NCBI RefSeq assembly: GCF_051020765.1
Contig: NW_027469107.1
Coordinates: 930,001-994,000, forward strand
Direction: 5' to 3'
Source of the DNA: Lasioglossum baleicum
Taxonomy: Eukaryota > Arthropoda > Insecta > Hymenoptera > Halictidae
DNA length: 64,000 nucleotides
The stretch's first letter is position 1; each line of letters begins with the position of its first letter. This document shows, one piece after another, positions 1 to 13,834 of the stretch. A program made the translations under genes and the position numbers. The notes beneath the pieces were generated by a model. The model made no database searches, was not told where the DNA came from, and was given only the letters and a program-made list of their open reading frames with translations.

Positions 1-1080
1 TCACCGTCTCACCGGCGAGAAGTGGTCGAAGCCATCGTAACAATAGAAACAATTGCCGCCCCCCCCTCATCGAGGCGCCGTAAAATTATCAAACTTTGCC
101 CTGTCCGCGGCTATAAAATGGTTGGGGAGCACTGCTGTTAAGCACAAGTGAAAGCTTTTGGATTCGAAGAATTGCAAGCTCGCGTTTTCTCCACTGGTCT
201 AGCGAAACCTGAGAATAAAGCTGTGCAGCCCAATATTGCACCAACACAGAGTGGATCCACGCACAGGATCTCGTTCTCCAAACGAAGCTGAGATGGTCGC
301 GTTCGAAGAATACGCGGCCATCAACAAAGGGTATTTCGATTCGTTGGAGGACGACGTGATGTATTATAATAGGAATTTATTCTAAGCGGCTCACCGTCTC
401 ACCGGCGAGAAGTGGTCGAAGCCACCGCAACAATATAAACAATTAACGCCCCCCATCTCATCGAGGCGCCGTAAAATTATGGAACGTTGCCCGGTCCGCG
501 GCTATAAAATGGTTGGGGAGCACTGCTGTAAAGCACAAGTGAAAGATTTTTATTCGAAGAATTGCAAGCTCATATTATCAGCACTGGTCTAGCGAAACCA
601 GAGAATTAAGCTGTACAATCCAATATTGCACCAACACAGAGTGGAACCCGCGCACGATTTCGTTCTCCAACCGAAGCTGAGATGGTCGCGTTCGAAGAAT
701 ACGCGGCCATCAATAAACGGTATTTCGATTCGTCGGAGGACGACGTGATGAAGTATAATAGGAATTTATTTTGCGAGGCTCACCGTCTCACCGGCGAGAA
801 GTGGTCGAAGCCACCGCAACAATATAAACAATTAACGCCCCCCATCTCATCGAGGCGCCGTAAAATTATGGAACGTTGCCCGGTCCGCGGCTGTAAAATG
901 GTTGGGGAGCACTGCTGTAAAGCACAAGTGGAAGCTTTTTGATTCGAAGAATTGCAAGCTCATATTATCACCACAGGTCTAGCGAAAGCTGAGAATAAAC
1001 CTGTGCAGCCCAATATTGCACCAACGCAGAGTGGATCCACGCGCAGGATCTCGTTCGCCAACCGAAGCTGAGATGGTCGT

Positions 1081-1097
1081 GTTCGAAGAATACGGGG
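1081..1097 (+). other. CENP-B-box-like motif, 9/9 core
   Basis: GTTCGAAGAATACGGGG in the D1 monomer at 941. This is the only perfect match in the left 36 kb. It is followed within about 90 bp by the 8-bp deletion of this monomer. Confidence 0.6.
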
Positions 1098-1170
1098 CCA
1101 TCAACAAAGGGTATTTCGATTCGTCGGAGGACGACGTGATGAATTATAATAGGAATTTATTCTGCGCGGC

Positions 1171-1190
1171 TCACCGGCGAGAAGTGGTCG
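1171..1190 (+). other. 8-bp slippage deletion in the D1 monomer at 941
   Basis: The sequence reads GCTCACCGGCGAG where other monomers read GCTCACCGTCTCACCGG. One of the two CTCACCG copies is missing, giving a 383-bp monomer. Confidence 0.9.
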
Positions 1191-3275
1191 AAGCCACCGC
1201 AACAATATAAACAATTAACGCCCCCCATCTCATCGAGGCGCCGTGAAATTATGAAACGTTGCCCGGTCCGCGGCTATAAAATGGTTGGGGAGCACTGCTG
1301 TTAAGCACAAGTGAAAGCTTTTGGATTCGAAGAATTGCATGCTCGAATTTTCACCACAGGTCTAGCGAAACCTGAGAATAAAGCTGTGCAGCCCAATATT
1401 ACACCAACACAGAGTGGGTCGACGCGCAGGATCTCGTTCGCCAACCGAAGCTGAGATAGTCGCGTTCGAAGAATACGCGGCCATCCACAAAGGGTATTTC
1501 GATTCGTCGGAGCACGACGTGATGAAGTAAAATTGGAATTTATTCTGCGAGGCTCACCGTCTCACCGCCGAGAAGTGGTCGAAGCCACCGTAACAATAGA
1601 AACAATTGCCGCCCCCCCCTCATCGAGGCGCCGTAAAATTATCAAACTTTGCCCTGTCCGCGGCTATAAAATGGTTGGGGAGCACTGCTGTTAAGCACAA
1701 GTGAAAGCTTTTGGATTCGAAGAATTGCAAGCTCGCATTCTACCACAGGTCTAGCGAAACCTGAGAATTAAGCTGTACAATCCAATATTGCACCAACACA
1801 GAGTGGAACCCGCGCACGATTTCGTTCTCCAACCGAAGCTGAGATGGTCGCGTTAGAAGAATACGCGGCCATCAACAAAGGGTATTTCGATTCGTCGGAG
1901 GACGACGTGATGAAGTAAAATTGGAATTTGTTCTGCGCGGCTCACCGTCTCACCAGCGAGAAGTGGTCGAAGCCACCGCAACAATATAAACAATTAACGC
2001 CCCTCATTTCATCGAGCCGCCGTAAAATTATCAAACGTTGCCCGGTCCGCGGCTATAAAATGGTTGGGGAGCACTGCTGTAAAGCACAAGTAAAAGCTTT
2101 TTGATTCGAAGAATTGCAAGCTCATAATATCAGCACTGGTCTAGCGAAACCAGAGAATTAAGCTGTACAATCCAATATTGCACCAACACAGAGTGGAACC
2201 CGCGCACGATTTCGTTCTCCAACCGAAGCTGAGATGGTCGCGTTCGAAGAATACGCGGCCATCAACAAAGGGTATTTCGATTCGTCGGAGGACGACGTGA
2301 TGTATTATAATAGGAATTTATTTTGCGCGGCTCACCGTCTCACCGGCGAGAAGTGGTCGAAGTCACCGCAACAATATAAACAATTAACGCCCCTCCCCCC
2401 TCATCGAGGCGCCGTAAAATTCTCAAACCTTGCCCGGTCCGCGGCTATAAAATGGTTGGGGAGCACTGCTGTTAAGCACAAGTGAAAGCATTTGGATTCG
2501 AAGAATTGCAAGCTCGCATTCTACCACAGGTCTAGCGAAACCTGAGAATTAAGCTGTACAATCCAATATTGCACCAACACAGAGTGGAATCCGCGCACGA
2601 TTTCGTTCTCCAACCGAAGCTGAGATGGTCGCGTTAGAAGAATACGCGGCCATCAACAAAGGGTATTTCGATTCGTCGGAGGACGACGTGATGAAGTAAA
2701 ATTGGAATTTGTTCTGCGCGGCTCACCGTCTCACCAGCGAGAAGTGGTCGAAGCCACCGCAACAATATAAACAATTAACGCCCCTCATTTCATCGAGCCG
2801 CCGTAAAATTATCAAACGTTGCCCGGTCCGCGGCTATAAAATGGTTGGGGAGCACTGCTGTAAAGCACAAGTAAAAGCTTTTTGATTCGAAGAATTGCAA
2901 GCTCATAATATCAGCACTGGTCTAGCGAAACCAGAGAATTAAGCTGTACAATCCAATATTGCACCAACACAGAGTGGAACCCGCGCACGATTTCGTTCTC
3001 CAACCGAAGCTGAGATGGTCGCGTTCGAAGAATACGCGGCCATCAACAAACGGTATTTCGATTCGTCGGAGGACGACGTGATGAAGTATAATAGGAATTT
3101 ATTTTGCGAGGCTCACCATCTCACCGGCGAGAAGTGGTCGAAGCCACCGCAACAATATAAACAATTAACGCCCCTCCCCCCTCATCGAGGCGCCGTAAAA
3201 TTATGGAACGTTGCCCGGTCCGCGGCTATAAAATGGTTGGGGAGCTCTGCTGTAAAGCACAAGTGAAATCTTTTT

Positions 3276-6200
3276 GATTCGAAGAATTGCAAGCTCATAT
3301 TATCACCACTGGTCTAACGAAATGTGCGAATTAAGCTGAACAACCCAATATTGCACCAACACAGAGTGGAACCTCGCGCAGGATCTCGTTCTGCAACCGT
3401 AGCAGAGATGGACCCGTTCGAAGAATACGCGACCATCCACAAAGGGTTTTTCGATTCGTCGGAGCACGACTTGATGAAGTCAAATTAGAATTTATTCTGC
3501 GAGGCTCACCGTCTCACCGGCGAGAAGTGGTCGAAGCCACCGCAACAATATAAACAATTAACGCCCCCCATTTCATCGGGGCGCCGTAAAATTATCAAAC
3601 GTTGCCCGGTCCGCGGCTATAAAATGGTTGGGTAGCACTGCTGTAAAGCTCAAGTGAAAGCTTTTTGATTCGAAGAATTGCAAGCTCATATTATCACCAC
3701 TTGTCTAACGAAATGTGAGAATTAAGCTGTATAACCCAATATTGCACCAACACAGAGTGGATCCCCGCGCAGGATCTCGTTTTCCAACCGAAACAGAGAT
3801 GGACGCGTTCGAAGAATAAGCGATCATCCACAAAGGGTATTTCGATTCGTCGGTTGACAACGTGATAAAGAAAAGTTGGAATTTGTTCTGCGAGGCTCAC
3901 CGTCTCACCGGCGAGAAGTGGTCGAAGCCACCGCAACAATATAAACAATTAACGCCCCTCCCCCCTCATCGGGCGCGGTAAAATTATCAAACGTTGACCG
4001 GTTCGCGGCTATAAAATGGTTGGGGAGCACTGCTGTCAAGCACAAGTGAAAGCTTTTTGATTCGAAGAATTGCAAGCTCATATTATCTCCACTGGTCTAG
4101 CGAAACCTGAGAATTAAGCTGTACTATCCAATATTGCACCAACACAGAGTGGAACCCGCGCAGGATCTCGTTCTCCAACCGAAGCTGAGATGGTCGCGTT
4201 AGAAGAATACGCGGCCATCAACAAAGGGTATTTCGATTCGTCGGAGGACGACGTGATGAAGTAAAATTGGAATTTATTCTGCGAGGCTCACCGTCTCACC
4301 GGCGAGAAGTGGTCGAAGCCACCGCAACAATATAAACAATTAACGCCCCTCCCCCCTCATCGGGCGCGGTAAAATTATCAAACGTTGACCGGTTCGCGGC
4401 TATAAAATGGTTGGGTAGCACTGCTGTCAAGCACAAGTGAAAGCTTTTTGATTCGAAGAATTGCAAGCTCATATTATCTCCACTGGTCTAGCGAAACCTG
4501 AGAATTAAGCTGTACTACCCAATATTGCACCAACACAGAGTGGAACCCGCGCAGGATCTCGTTCTCCAACCGAAGCTCAGATGGTCGCGTTAGAAGAATA
4601 CGCGGCCATCAACAAAGGGTATTTCGATTCGTCGGAGGACGACGTGATGAAGTAAAATTGGAATTTATTCTGCGCGGCTCACCGTCTCACCGGCGAGAAG
4701 TGGTCGAAGCCACCGCAACAGTATAAACAATTAACGCCCCCCATTTCATCGAGGCGCCGGAAAATTATCAAACGTTGCCCGGTCCGCGGCTATAAAATGG
4801 TTGGGTAGCACTGCTGTAAAGCTCAAGTGAAAGCTTTTTGATTCGAAGAATTGCAAGCTCATATTATCACCACATGTCTAACGAAATGTGAGAATTAAGC
4901 TGTACAACCCAATATTGCACCAACACAGAGTGGATCCCCGCGCAGGATCTCGTTCTCCAACCGAAACAGAGATGGACGCGTTCGAAGAATAAGCGATCAT
5001 CCACAAAGGGTATTTCGATTCGTCGGTTGACAACGTGATAAAGAAAAGTTGGAATTTGTTCTGCGAGGCTCACCGTCTCACCGGCGAGAAGTGGTCGAAG
5101 CCACCGCAACAATATAAACAATTAACGCCCCTCCGCCCTCATCGGGCGCGGTAAAATTATGGAACGTTGCCCGGTCCGCAGCTGTAAAATGGTTGGGGAG
5201 CACCGCTGTAAAGCACAAGTGAAAGCTTTTTGATTCGAAGAATTCAAGCTCATATTATCACCACAGGTCTAGCGAAAGCTGAGAATAAACCTGTGCAGCC
5301 CAATATTGCACCAACACAGAGTGGATCCACGCGCAGGATCTCGTTCTCCAAACGAAGCTGAGATGGTCACGTTCGAAGAATACGCGGCCATCAACAAAGG
5401 GTATTTCGATTCGTCGGTTGACAACGTGATAAAGAAAAGTTGGAATTTGTTCTGCGAGGCTCACCGTCTCACCGGCGAGAAGTGGTCGAAGCCACCGCAA
5501 CAATATGAACAATTAACGCCCCTCCCCCCTCATCGAGGCGCCGTAAAATTCTCAAACTTTGCCCGGTCCGCGGCTATAAAATGGTTGCGGAGCACTGCTG
5601 TTAAGCACAAGTGAAAGCATTTGAATTCGAACAATTGCAAGCTCGCATTTTCACCACAGGTCTAGCGAAACCTGAGAATTAAGCTGTACAATCCAATATT
5701 GTACCAACACAAAGTGGAACCCGCGCAGGATCTCGTTCTCCAACCGAAGCTGAGATGGTCGCGTTAGAAGAATACGCGGCCATCAACAAAGGGTATTTCG
5801 ATTCGTCGGAGGACGACGTGATGAAGTAAAATTGGAATTTATTCTGCGCGGCTCACCGTCTCACCGGCGAGAAGTGGTCGAAGCCACCGCAACAATATAA
5901 ACAATTAACGCCCCCCATTTCATCGAGGCGCCGTAAAATTATCAAACGTTGCCCGGTCCGCGGCTATAAAATGGTTGGGTAGCACTGCTGTAAAGCTCAA
6001 GTGAAAGCTTTTTGATTCGAAGAATTGCAAGCTCATATTATCACCACTTGTCTAACGAAATGTGAGAATTAAGCTGTATAACCCAATATTCCACCAACAC
6101 AGAGTGGATCCCCGCGCAGGATCTCGTTCTCCAACCGAAACAGAGATGGACGCGTTCGAAGAATTAGCGATCATCCACAAAGGGTATTTCGATTCGTCGG

Positions 6201-6794
6201 TTGACAACGTGATAAAGAAAAGTTGGAATTTGTTCTGCGAGGCTCACCGTCTCACCGGCGAGAAGTGGACGAAGCCACCGCAACAATATAAACAATTAAC
6301 GCCCCTCCCCCTCAACGGGCGCGGTAAAATTATCAAACGTTGACCGGTTCGCGGCTATAAAATGGTTGGGGAGCACTGCTGTCAAGCACAAGTGAAAGCT
6401 TTTTGATTCGAAGAATTGCAAGCTCATATTATCTCCACTGGTCTAGCGAAACCTGAGAATTAAGCTGTACTATCCAATATTGCACCAACACAGAGTGGAA
6501 CCCGCGCAGGATCTCGTTCTCCAACCGAAGCTGAGATGGTCGCGTTAGAAGAATACGCGGCCATCAACAAAGGGTATTTCGATTCGTCGGTTGACAACGT
6601 GATAAAGAAAAGTTGGAATTTGTTCTGCGAGGCTCACCGTCTCACCGGCGAGAAGTGGTCGAAGCCACCGCAACAATATAAACAATTAACGCCCCCCATC
6701 TCATCGAGGCGCCGTGAAATTATGAAACGTTGCCCGGTCCGCGGCTATAAAATGGTTGGGGAGCACTGCTGTAAAGCACAAGTGAAATCTTTTT
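3276..6794 (+). repeat. Mixed segment without clear higher-order period
   Basis: Nine monomers run C2, B1, A1, A1, B1, E, A1/F, B1 variant, A/B mosaic. No multi-monomer unit repeats cleanly here. The monomer at 6405 joins an A-type upstream half to a B-type TTGACAACGTGATAAAG. Several classes that are amplified further right (E, F, C2) appear here once, so the segment looks like a sampler of older variants. Confidence 0.8.
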
Positions 6795-8748
6795 GATTCG
6801 AAGAATTGCAAGCTCATGTTATCACCACTAGTCTAACGAAATGAGCGAATTAAGCTGAACAACCCAATATTGCACCAACACAGATTGGAACCACGCGCAC
6901 GATCTCGTTCTGCAACCGTAGCAGAGATGGACCCGTTCGAAGAATACGCGACCATCCACAAAGGGTATTTCGATTCGTCGGAGCACGACGTGATGAAGTA
7001 AAATTGGAATTTTTCTGCGTGGCTCACCGTCTCACCGGCGAGAAGTGGTCGGAGCCACCGTAACAATATAAACAATTAACGCCCCCCATCTCATCGAGGC
7101 GCCGTAAAATTATCAAACGTTGCCCGGTCCGCGGCTATAAAATGGTTGGGTAGCACTGCTGTAAAGCTCAAGTGAAAGCTTTTTGATTCGAAGAATTGCA
7201 AGCTCATATTATCACCACTTGTCTAACGAAATGTGAGAATTAAGCTGTATAACCCAATATTGCACCAACACAGAGTGGATCCCCGCGCAGGATCTCGTTC
7301 TCCAACCGAAGCAGAGATGGACGCGTTCGAAGAATAAGCGATCATCCACAAAGGGTATTTCGATTCGTCGGTTGACAACGTGATAAAGAAAAGTTGGAAT
7401 TTGTTCTGCGAGGCTCACCGTCTCACCGGCGAGAAGTGGTCGAAGCCACCGCAACAATATAAACAATTAACGCCCCTCCCCCCTCATCGGGCGCGGTAAA
7501 ATTATCAAACGTTGACCGGTTCGCGGCTATAAAATGGTTGGGGAGCACTGCTGTCAAGCACAAGTGAAAGCTTTTTGATTCGAAGAATTGCAAGCTCTTA
7601 TTATCTCCACTGGTCTAGCGAAACCTGAGAATTAAGCTGTACTATCCAATATTGCACCAATACAGAGTGGAACCCGCGCAGGATCTCGTTCTCCAACCGA
7701 AGCTGAGATGGTCGCGTTAGAAGAATACGCGGCCATCAACAAAGGGTATTTCGATTCGTCGGAGGACGACGTGATGAAGTAAAATTGGAATTTATTCTGC
7801 GCGGCTCACCGTCTCACCGGCGAGAAGTGGTCGAAGCCACCGCAACAATATAAACAATTAACGCCCCCCATTTCATCGAGGCGCCGTAAAATTATCAAAC
7901 GTTGCCCGGTCCGCGGCTATAAAATGGTTGGGTAGCACTGCTGTAAAGCTCAAGTGAATGCTTTTTGATTCGAAGAATTGCAAGCTCATATTATCACCAC
8001 TTGTCTAACGAAATGTGAGAATTAAGCTGTATAACCCAATATTGCACCAACACAGAGTGGATCGCCGCGCAGGATCTCGTTCTCCAACCGAAGCAGAGAT
8101 GGACGCGTTCGAAGAATAAGCGATCATCCACAAAGGGTATTTCGATTCGTCGGTTGACAACGTGATAAAGAAAAGTTGGAATTTGTTCTGCGAGGCTCAC
8201 CGTCTCACCGGCGAGAAGTGGTCGAAGCCACCGCAACAATATAAACAATTAACGCCCCTCCCCCCTCATCGGGCGCGGTAAAATTATCAAACGTTGTCCG
8301 GTTCGCGGCTATAAAATGGTTGGGAAGCACTGCTGTAAAGCTCAAGTGCAAGCTTTTTGATTCGAAGAATTGCAAGCTCATATTATCACCACTTGTCTAA
8401 CGAAATGTGAGAATTAAGCTGTACAATCCAATATTGCACCAACACAAAGTGGAACCCGCGCAGGATCTCGTTCTCCAACCGAAGCTGAGATGGTCGCGTT
8501 AGAAGAATACGCGGCCATCAACAAAGGGTATTTCGATACGTCGGAGGACGATGTGATGAAGTAAAATTGGAATTTATTCTGCGCGGCTCACCGTCTCACC
8601 GGCGAGAAGTGGTCGAAGCCACCGCAACAATATAAACAATTAACGCCCCCCATTTCATCGAGGCGCCGTAAAATTATCAAACGTTGCCCGGTCCGCGGTT
8701 ATAAAATGGTTGGGTAGCACTGCTGTAAAGCTCAAGTGAAAGCTTTTT
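6795..8748 (+). repeat. C1-led unit, 5 monomers (1954 bp)
   Basis: Order: C1, B1, A1, B1, A2. This is the shortest of four consecutive C1-led units and matches the first five positions of the units at 8749, 13835 and 16573. The C1 copy here has CAGATTGGAACC and GGGAGC-type upstream context, so it is the least similar of the four. Confidence 0.86.
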
Positions 8749-11700
8749 GATTCGAAGAATTGCAAGCTCATATTATCACCACTTGTCTAACGAAATGTGA
8801 GAATTAAGCTGTATAACCCAATATTGCACCAACACAGAGTGGAACCACGCGCACGATCTCGTTCTGCAACCGTAGCAGAGATGGACCCGTTCGAAGAATA
8901 CGCGACCATCCACAAAGGGTATTTCGATTCGTCGGAGCACGACGTGATGAAGTAAAATTGGAATTTTTCTGCGTGGCTCACCGTCTCACCGGCGAGAAGT
9001 GGTCGGAGCCACCGTAACAATATAAACAATAAACGCCCCCCATCTCATCGAGGCGCCGTAAAATTATCAAACGTTGCCCGGTCCGCGGCTATAAAATGGT
9101 TGGGTAGCACTGCTGTAAAGCTCAAGTGAAAGCTTTTTGATTCGAAGAATTGCAAGCTCATATTATCACCACTTGTCTAACGAAATGTGAGAATTAAGCT
9201 GTATAACCCAATATTGCACCAACACAGAGTGGATCCCCGCGCAGGATCTCGTTCTCCAACCGAAGCAGAGATGGACGCGTTCGAAGAATAAGCGATCATC
9301 CACAAAGGGTATTTCGATTCGTCGGTTGACAACGTGATAAAGAAAAGTTGGAATTTGTTCTGCGAGGCTCACCGTCTCACCGACGAGAAGTGGTCGAAGC
9401 CACCGCAACAATATAAACAATTAACGCCCCTCCCCCCTCATCGGGCGCGGTAAAATTATCAAACGTTGACCGGTTCGCGGCTATAAAATGGTTGGGGAGC
9501 ACTGCTGTCAAGCACAAGTGAAAGCTTTTTGATTCGAAGAATTGCAAGCTCTTATTATCTCCACTGGTCTAGCGAAACCTGAGAATTAAGCTGTACTATC
9601 CAATATTGCACCAACACAGAGTGGAACCCGCGCAGGATCTCGTTCTCCAACCGAAGCTGAGATGGTCGCGTTAGAAGAATACGCGGCCATCAACAAAGGG
9701 TATTTCGATTCGTCGGAGGACGACGTGATGAAGTAAAATTGGAATTTATTCTGCGCGGCTCACCGTCTCACCGGCGAGAAGTGGTCGAAGCCACCGCAAC
9801 AATATAAACAATTAACGCCCCCCATTTCATCGAGGCGCCGTAAAATTATCAAACGTTGCCCGGTCCGCGGCTATAAAATGGTTGGGTAGCACTGCTGTAA
9901 AGCTCAAGTGAAAGCTTTTTGATTCGAAGAATTGCAAGCTCATATTATCACCACTTGTCTAACGAAATGTGAGAATTAAGCTGTATAACCCAATATTGCA
10001 CCAACACAGAGTGGATCGCCGCGCAGGATCTCGTTCTCCAACCGAAGCAGAGATGGACGCGTTCGAAGAATAAGCGATCATCCACAAAGGGTATTTCGAT
10101 TCGTCGGTTGACAACGTGATAAAGAAAAGTTGGAATTTGTTCTGCGAGGCTCACCGTCTCACCGGCGAGAAGTGGTCGAAGCCACCGCAACAATATAAAC
10201 AATTAACGCCCCTCCCCCCTCATCGGGCGCGGTAAAATTATCAAACGTTGTCCGGTTCGCGGCTATAAAATGGTTGGGAAGCACTGCTGTAAAGCTCAAG
10301 TGCAAGCTTTTTGATTCGAAGAATTGCAAGCTCATATTATCACCACTTGTCTAACGAAATGTGAGAATTAAGCTGTACAATCCAATATTGCACCAACACA
10401 AAGTGGAACCCGCGCAGGATCTCGTTCTCCAACCGAAGCTGAGATGGTCGCGTTAGAAGAATACGCGGCCATCAACAAAGGGTATTTCGATACGTCGGAG
10501 GACGATGTGATGAAGTAAAATTGGAATTTATTCTGCGCGGCTCACCGTCTCACCGGCGAGAAGTGGTCGAAGCCACCGCAACAATATAAACAATTAACGC
10601 CCCCCATTTCATCGAGGCGCCGTAAAATTATCAAACGTTGCCCGGTCCGCGGCTATAAAATGGTTGGGTAGCACTGCTGTAAAGCTCAAGTGAAAGCTTT
10701 TTGATTCGAAGAATTGCAAGCTCATATTATCACCACTTGTCTAACGAAATGTGAGAATTAAGCTGTATAACCCAATATTGCACCAACACAGAGTGGATCG
10801 CCGCGCAGGATCTCGTTCTCCAACCGAAGCAGAGATGGACGCGTTCGAAGAATAAGCGATCATCCACAAAGGGTATTTCGATTCGTCGGTTGACAACGTG
10901 ATAAAGAAAAGTTGGAATTTGTTCTGCGAGGCTCACCGTCTCACCGGCGAGAAGTGGTCGAAGCCACCGCAACAATATAAACAATTAACGCCCCTCCCCC
11001 CTCATCGGGCGCGGTAAAATTATCAAACGTTGTCCGGTTCGCGGCTATAAAATGGTTGGGAAGCACTGCTGTAAAGCTCAAGTGCAAGCTTTTTGATTCG
11101 AAGAATTGCAAGCTCATATTATCACCACTTGTCTAACGAAATGTGAGAATTAAGCTGTACAATCCAATATTGCACCAACACAAAGTGGAACCCGCGCAGG
11201 ATCTCGTTCTCCAACCGAAGCTGAGATGGTCGCGTTAGAAGAATACGCGGCCATCAACAAAGGGTATTTCGATACGTCGGAGGACGATGTGATGAAGTAA
11301 AATTGGAATTTATTCTGCGCGGCTCACCGTCTCACCGGCGAGAAGTGGTCGAAGCCACCGCAACAATATAAACAATTAACGCCCCCCATTTCATCGAGGC
11401 GCCGTAAAATTATCAAACGTTGCCCGGTCCGCGGCTATAAATTGGTTGGGTAGCACTGCTGTAAAGCTCAAGTGAAAGCTTTTTGATTCGAAGAATTGCA
11501 AGCTCATATTATCACCACTTGTCTAACGAAATGTGAGAATTAAGCTGTATAACCCAATATTGCACCAACACAGAGTGGATCCCCGCGCAGGATCTCGTTC
11601 TCCAACCGAAACAGAGATGGACGCGTTCGAAGAATAAGCGATCATCCACAAAGGGTACTTCGATTCGTCGGTTGACAACGTGATAAAGGAAAGTTGGAAT

Positions 11701-13834
11701 TTGTTCTGCGAGGCTCACCGTCTCACCGGCGAGAAGTGGTCGAAGCCACCGCAACAATAAAAACAATTAACGCCCCTCCCCCCTCATCGGGCGCGGTAAA
11801 ATTATCAAACGTTGACCGGTTCGCGGCTATAAAATGGTTGGGTAGCACTGCTGTAAAGCTCAAGTGAAAGCTTTTTGATTCGAAGAATTGCAAGCTCATA
11901 TTATCACCACTTGTCTAACGAAATGTGAGAATTAAGCTGTATAACCCAATATTGCACCAACACAGAGTGGATCCCCGCGCAGGATCTCGTTCTCCAACCG
12001 AAACAGAGATGGACGCGTTCGAAGAATAAGCGATCATCCACAAAGGGTATTTCGATTCGTCGGTTGACAACGTGATAAAGAAAAGTTGGAATTTGTTCTG
12101 CGACGCTCACCGTCTCACCGGCGAGAAGTGGTCGAAGCCACCGCAACAATATGAACAATTAACGCCCCTCCGCCCTCATCGGGCGCGGTAAAATTATCAA
12201 ACGTTGACCGGTTCGCGGCTATAAAATGGTTGGGGAGCACTGCTGTCAACCACAAGAGAAAGCTTTTTGATTCGAAGAATTGCAAGCTCATATTATCACC
12301 ACTTGTCTAACGAAATGTGAGAATTAAGCTGTATAACCCAATATTGCACCAACACAGAGTGGATCCCCGCGCAGGATCTCGTTCTCCAACCGAAACAGAG
12401 ATGGACGCGTTCGAAGAATAAGCGATCATCCACAAAGGGTACTTCGATTCGTCGGTTGACAACGTGATAAAGGAAAGTTGGAATTTGTTCTGCGAGGCTC
12501 ACCGTCTCACCGGCGAGAAGTGGTCGAAGCCACCGCAACAATAAAAACAATTAACGCCCCTCCCCCCTCATCGGGCGCGGTAAAATTATCAAACGTTGTC
12601 CGGTTCGCGGCTATAAAATGGTTGGGAAGCACTGCTGTAAAGCTCAAGTGCAAGCTTTTTGATTCGAAGAATTGCAAGCTCATATTATCACCACTTGTCT
12701 AACGAAATGTGAGAATTAAGCTGTACAATCCAATATTGCACCAACACAAAGTGGAACCCGCGCAGGATCTCGTTCTCCAACCGAAGCTGAGATGGTCGCG
12801 TTAGAAGAATACGCGGCCATCAACAAAGGGTATTTCGATACGTCGGAGGACGATGTGATGAAGTAAAATTGGAATTTATTCTGCGCGGCTCACCGTCTCA
12901 CCGGCGAGAAGTGGTCGAAGCCACCGCAACAATATAAACAATTAACGCCCCCCATTTCATCGAGGCGCCGTAAAATTATCAAACGTTGCCCGGTCCGCGG
13001 CTATAAATTGGTTGGGTAGCACTGCTGTAAAGCTCAAGTGAAAGCTTTTTGATTCGAAGAATTGCAAGCTCATATTATCACCACTTGTCTAACGAAATGT
13101 GAGAATTAAGCTGTATAACCCAATATTGCACCAACACAGAGTGGATCCCCGCGCAGGATCTCGTTCTCCAACCGAAACAGAGATGGACGCGTTCGAAGAA
13201 TAAGCGATCATCCACAAAGGGTACTTCGATTCGTCGGTTGACAACGTGATAAAGGAAAGTTGGAATTTGTTCTGCGAGGCTCACCGTCTCACCGGCGAGA
13301 AGTGGTCGAAGCCACCGCAACAATAAAAACAATTAACGCCCCTCCCCCCTCATCGGGCGCGGTAAAATTATCAAACGTTGACCGGTTCGCGGCTATAAAA
13401 TGGTTGGGTAGCACTGCTGTAAAGCTCAAGTGAAAGCTTTTTGATTCGAAGAATTGCAAGCTCATATTATCACCACTTGTCTAACGAAATGTGAGAATTA
13501 AGCTGTATAACCCAATATTGCACCAACACAGAGTGGATCCCCGCGCAGGATCTCGTTCTCCAACCGAAACAGAGATGGACGCGTTCGAAGAATAAGCGAT
13601 CATCCACAAAGGGTATTTCGATTCGTCGGTTGACAACGTGATAAAGAAAAGTTGGAATTTGTTCTGCGACGCTCACCGTCTCACCGGCGAGAAGTGGTCG
13701 AAGCCACCGCAACAATATGAACAATTAACGCCCCTCCGCCCTCATCGGGCGCGGTAAAATTATCAAACGTTGACCGGTTCGCGGCAATAAAATGGTTGGG
13801 TAGCACTGCTGTAAAGCTCAAGTGAAAGCTTTTT
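8749..13834 (+). repeat. C1-led unit, 13 monomers (5086 bp)
   Basis: Order: C1, B1, A1, B1, A2, B1, A2, B2, B3, B2, A2, B2, B3. Its first twelve monomers recur 7824 bp downstream in the unit starting at 16573 with the same private variants, including CACCGACGAG in the second monomer (near 9382) and GGATCGCCGCGC in the fourth and sixth. Confidence 0.9.

Larger units (their letters stand above)
1..3275 (+). repeat. Left divergent segment, D/A-rich
   Basis: This segment holds a partial monomer (1-160) and eight full ones (D2, D3, D1, C/D mosaic, A1, D2, A1, D3). The copies carry more private substitutions than those further right, for example GTTGGAGG near 355, TTCTAAGCGG near 380 and TATTCGAAG at 551. 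Two consecutive 781-bp A1-D pairs, 1714-2494 and 2495-3275, are clear duplicates. The partial first monomer and the monomer at 1324 share CGTAACAATAGAAACAATTG with an 8-base C tract. Confidence 0.85.

Noticed and set aside
3694..3948. 84-codon reverse-strand reading frame repeated in dozens of B, A/B and E monomers
   Set aside because: It repeats because the DNA repeats. Other classes break it, no start context or splice structure supports it, it overlaps forward-strand frames, and the product resembles no family I recognise. No coding feature is called.
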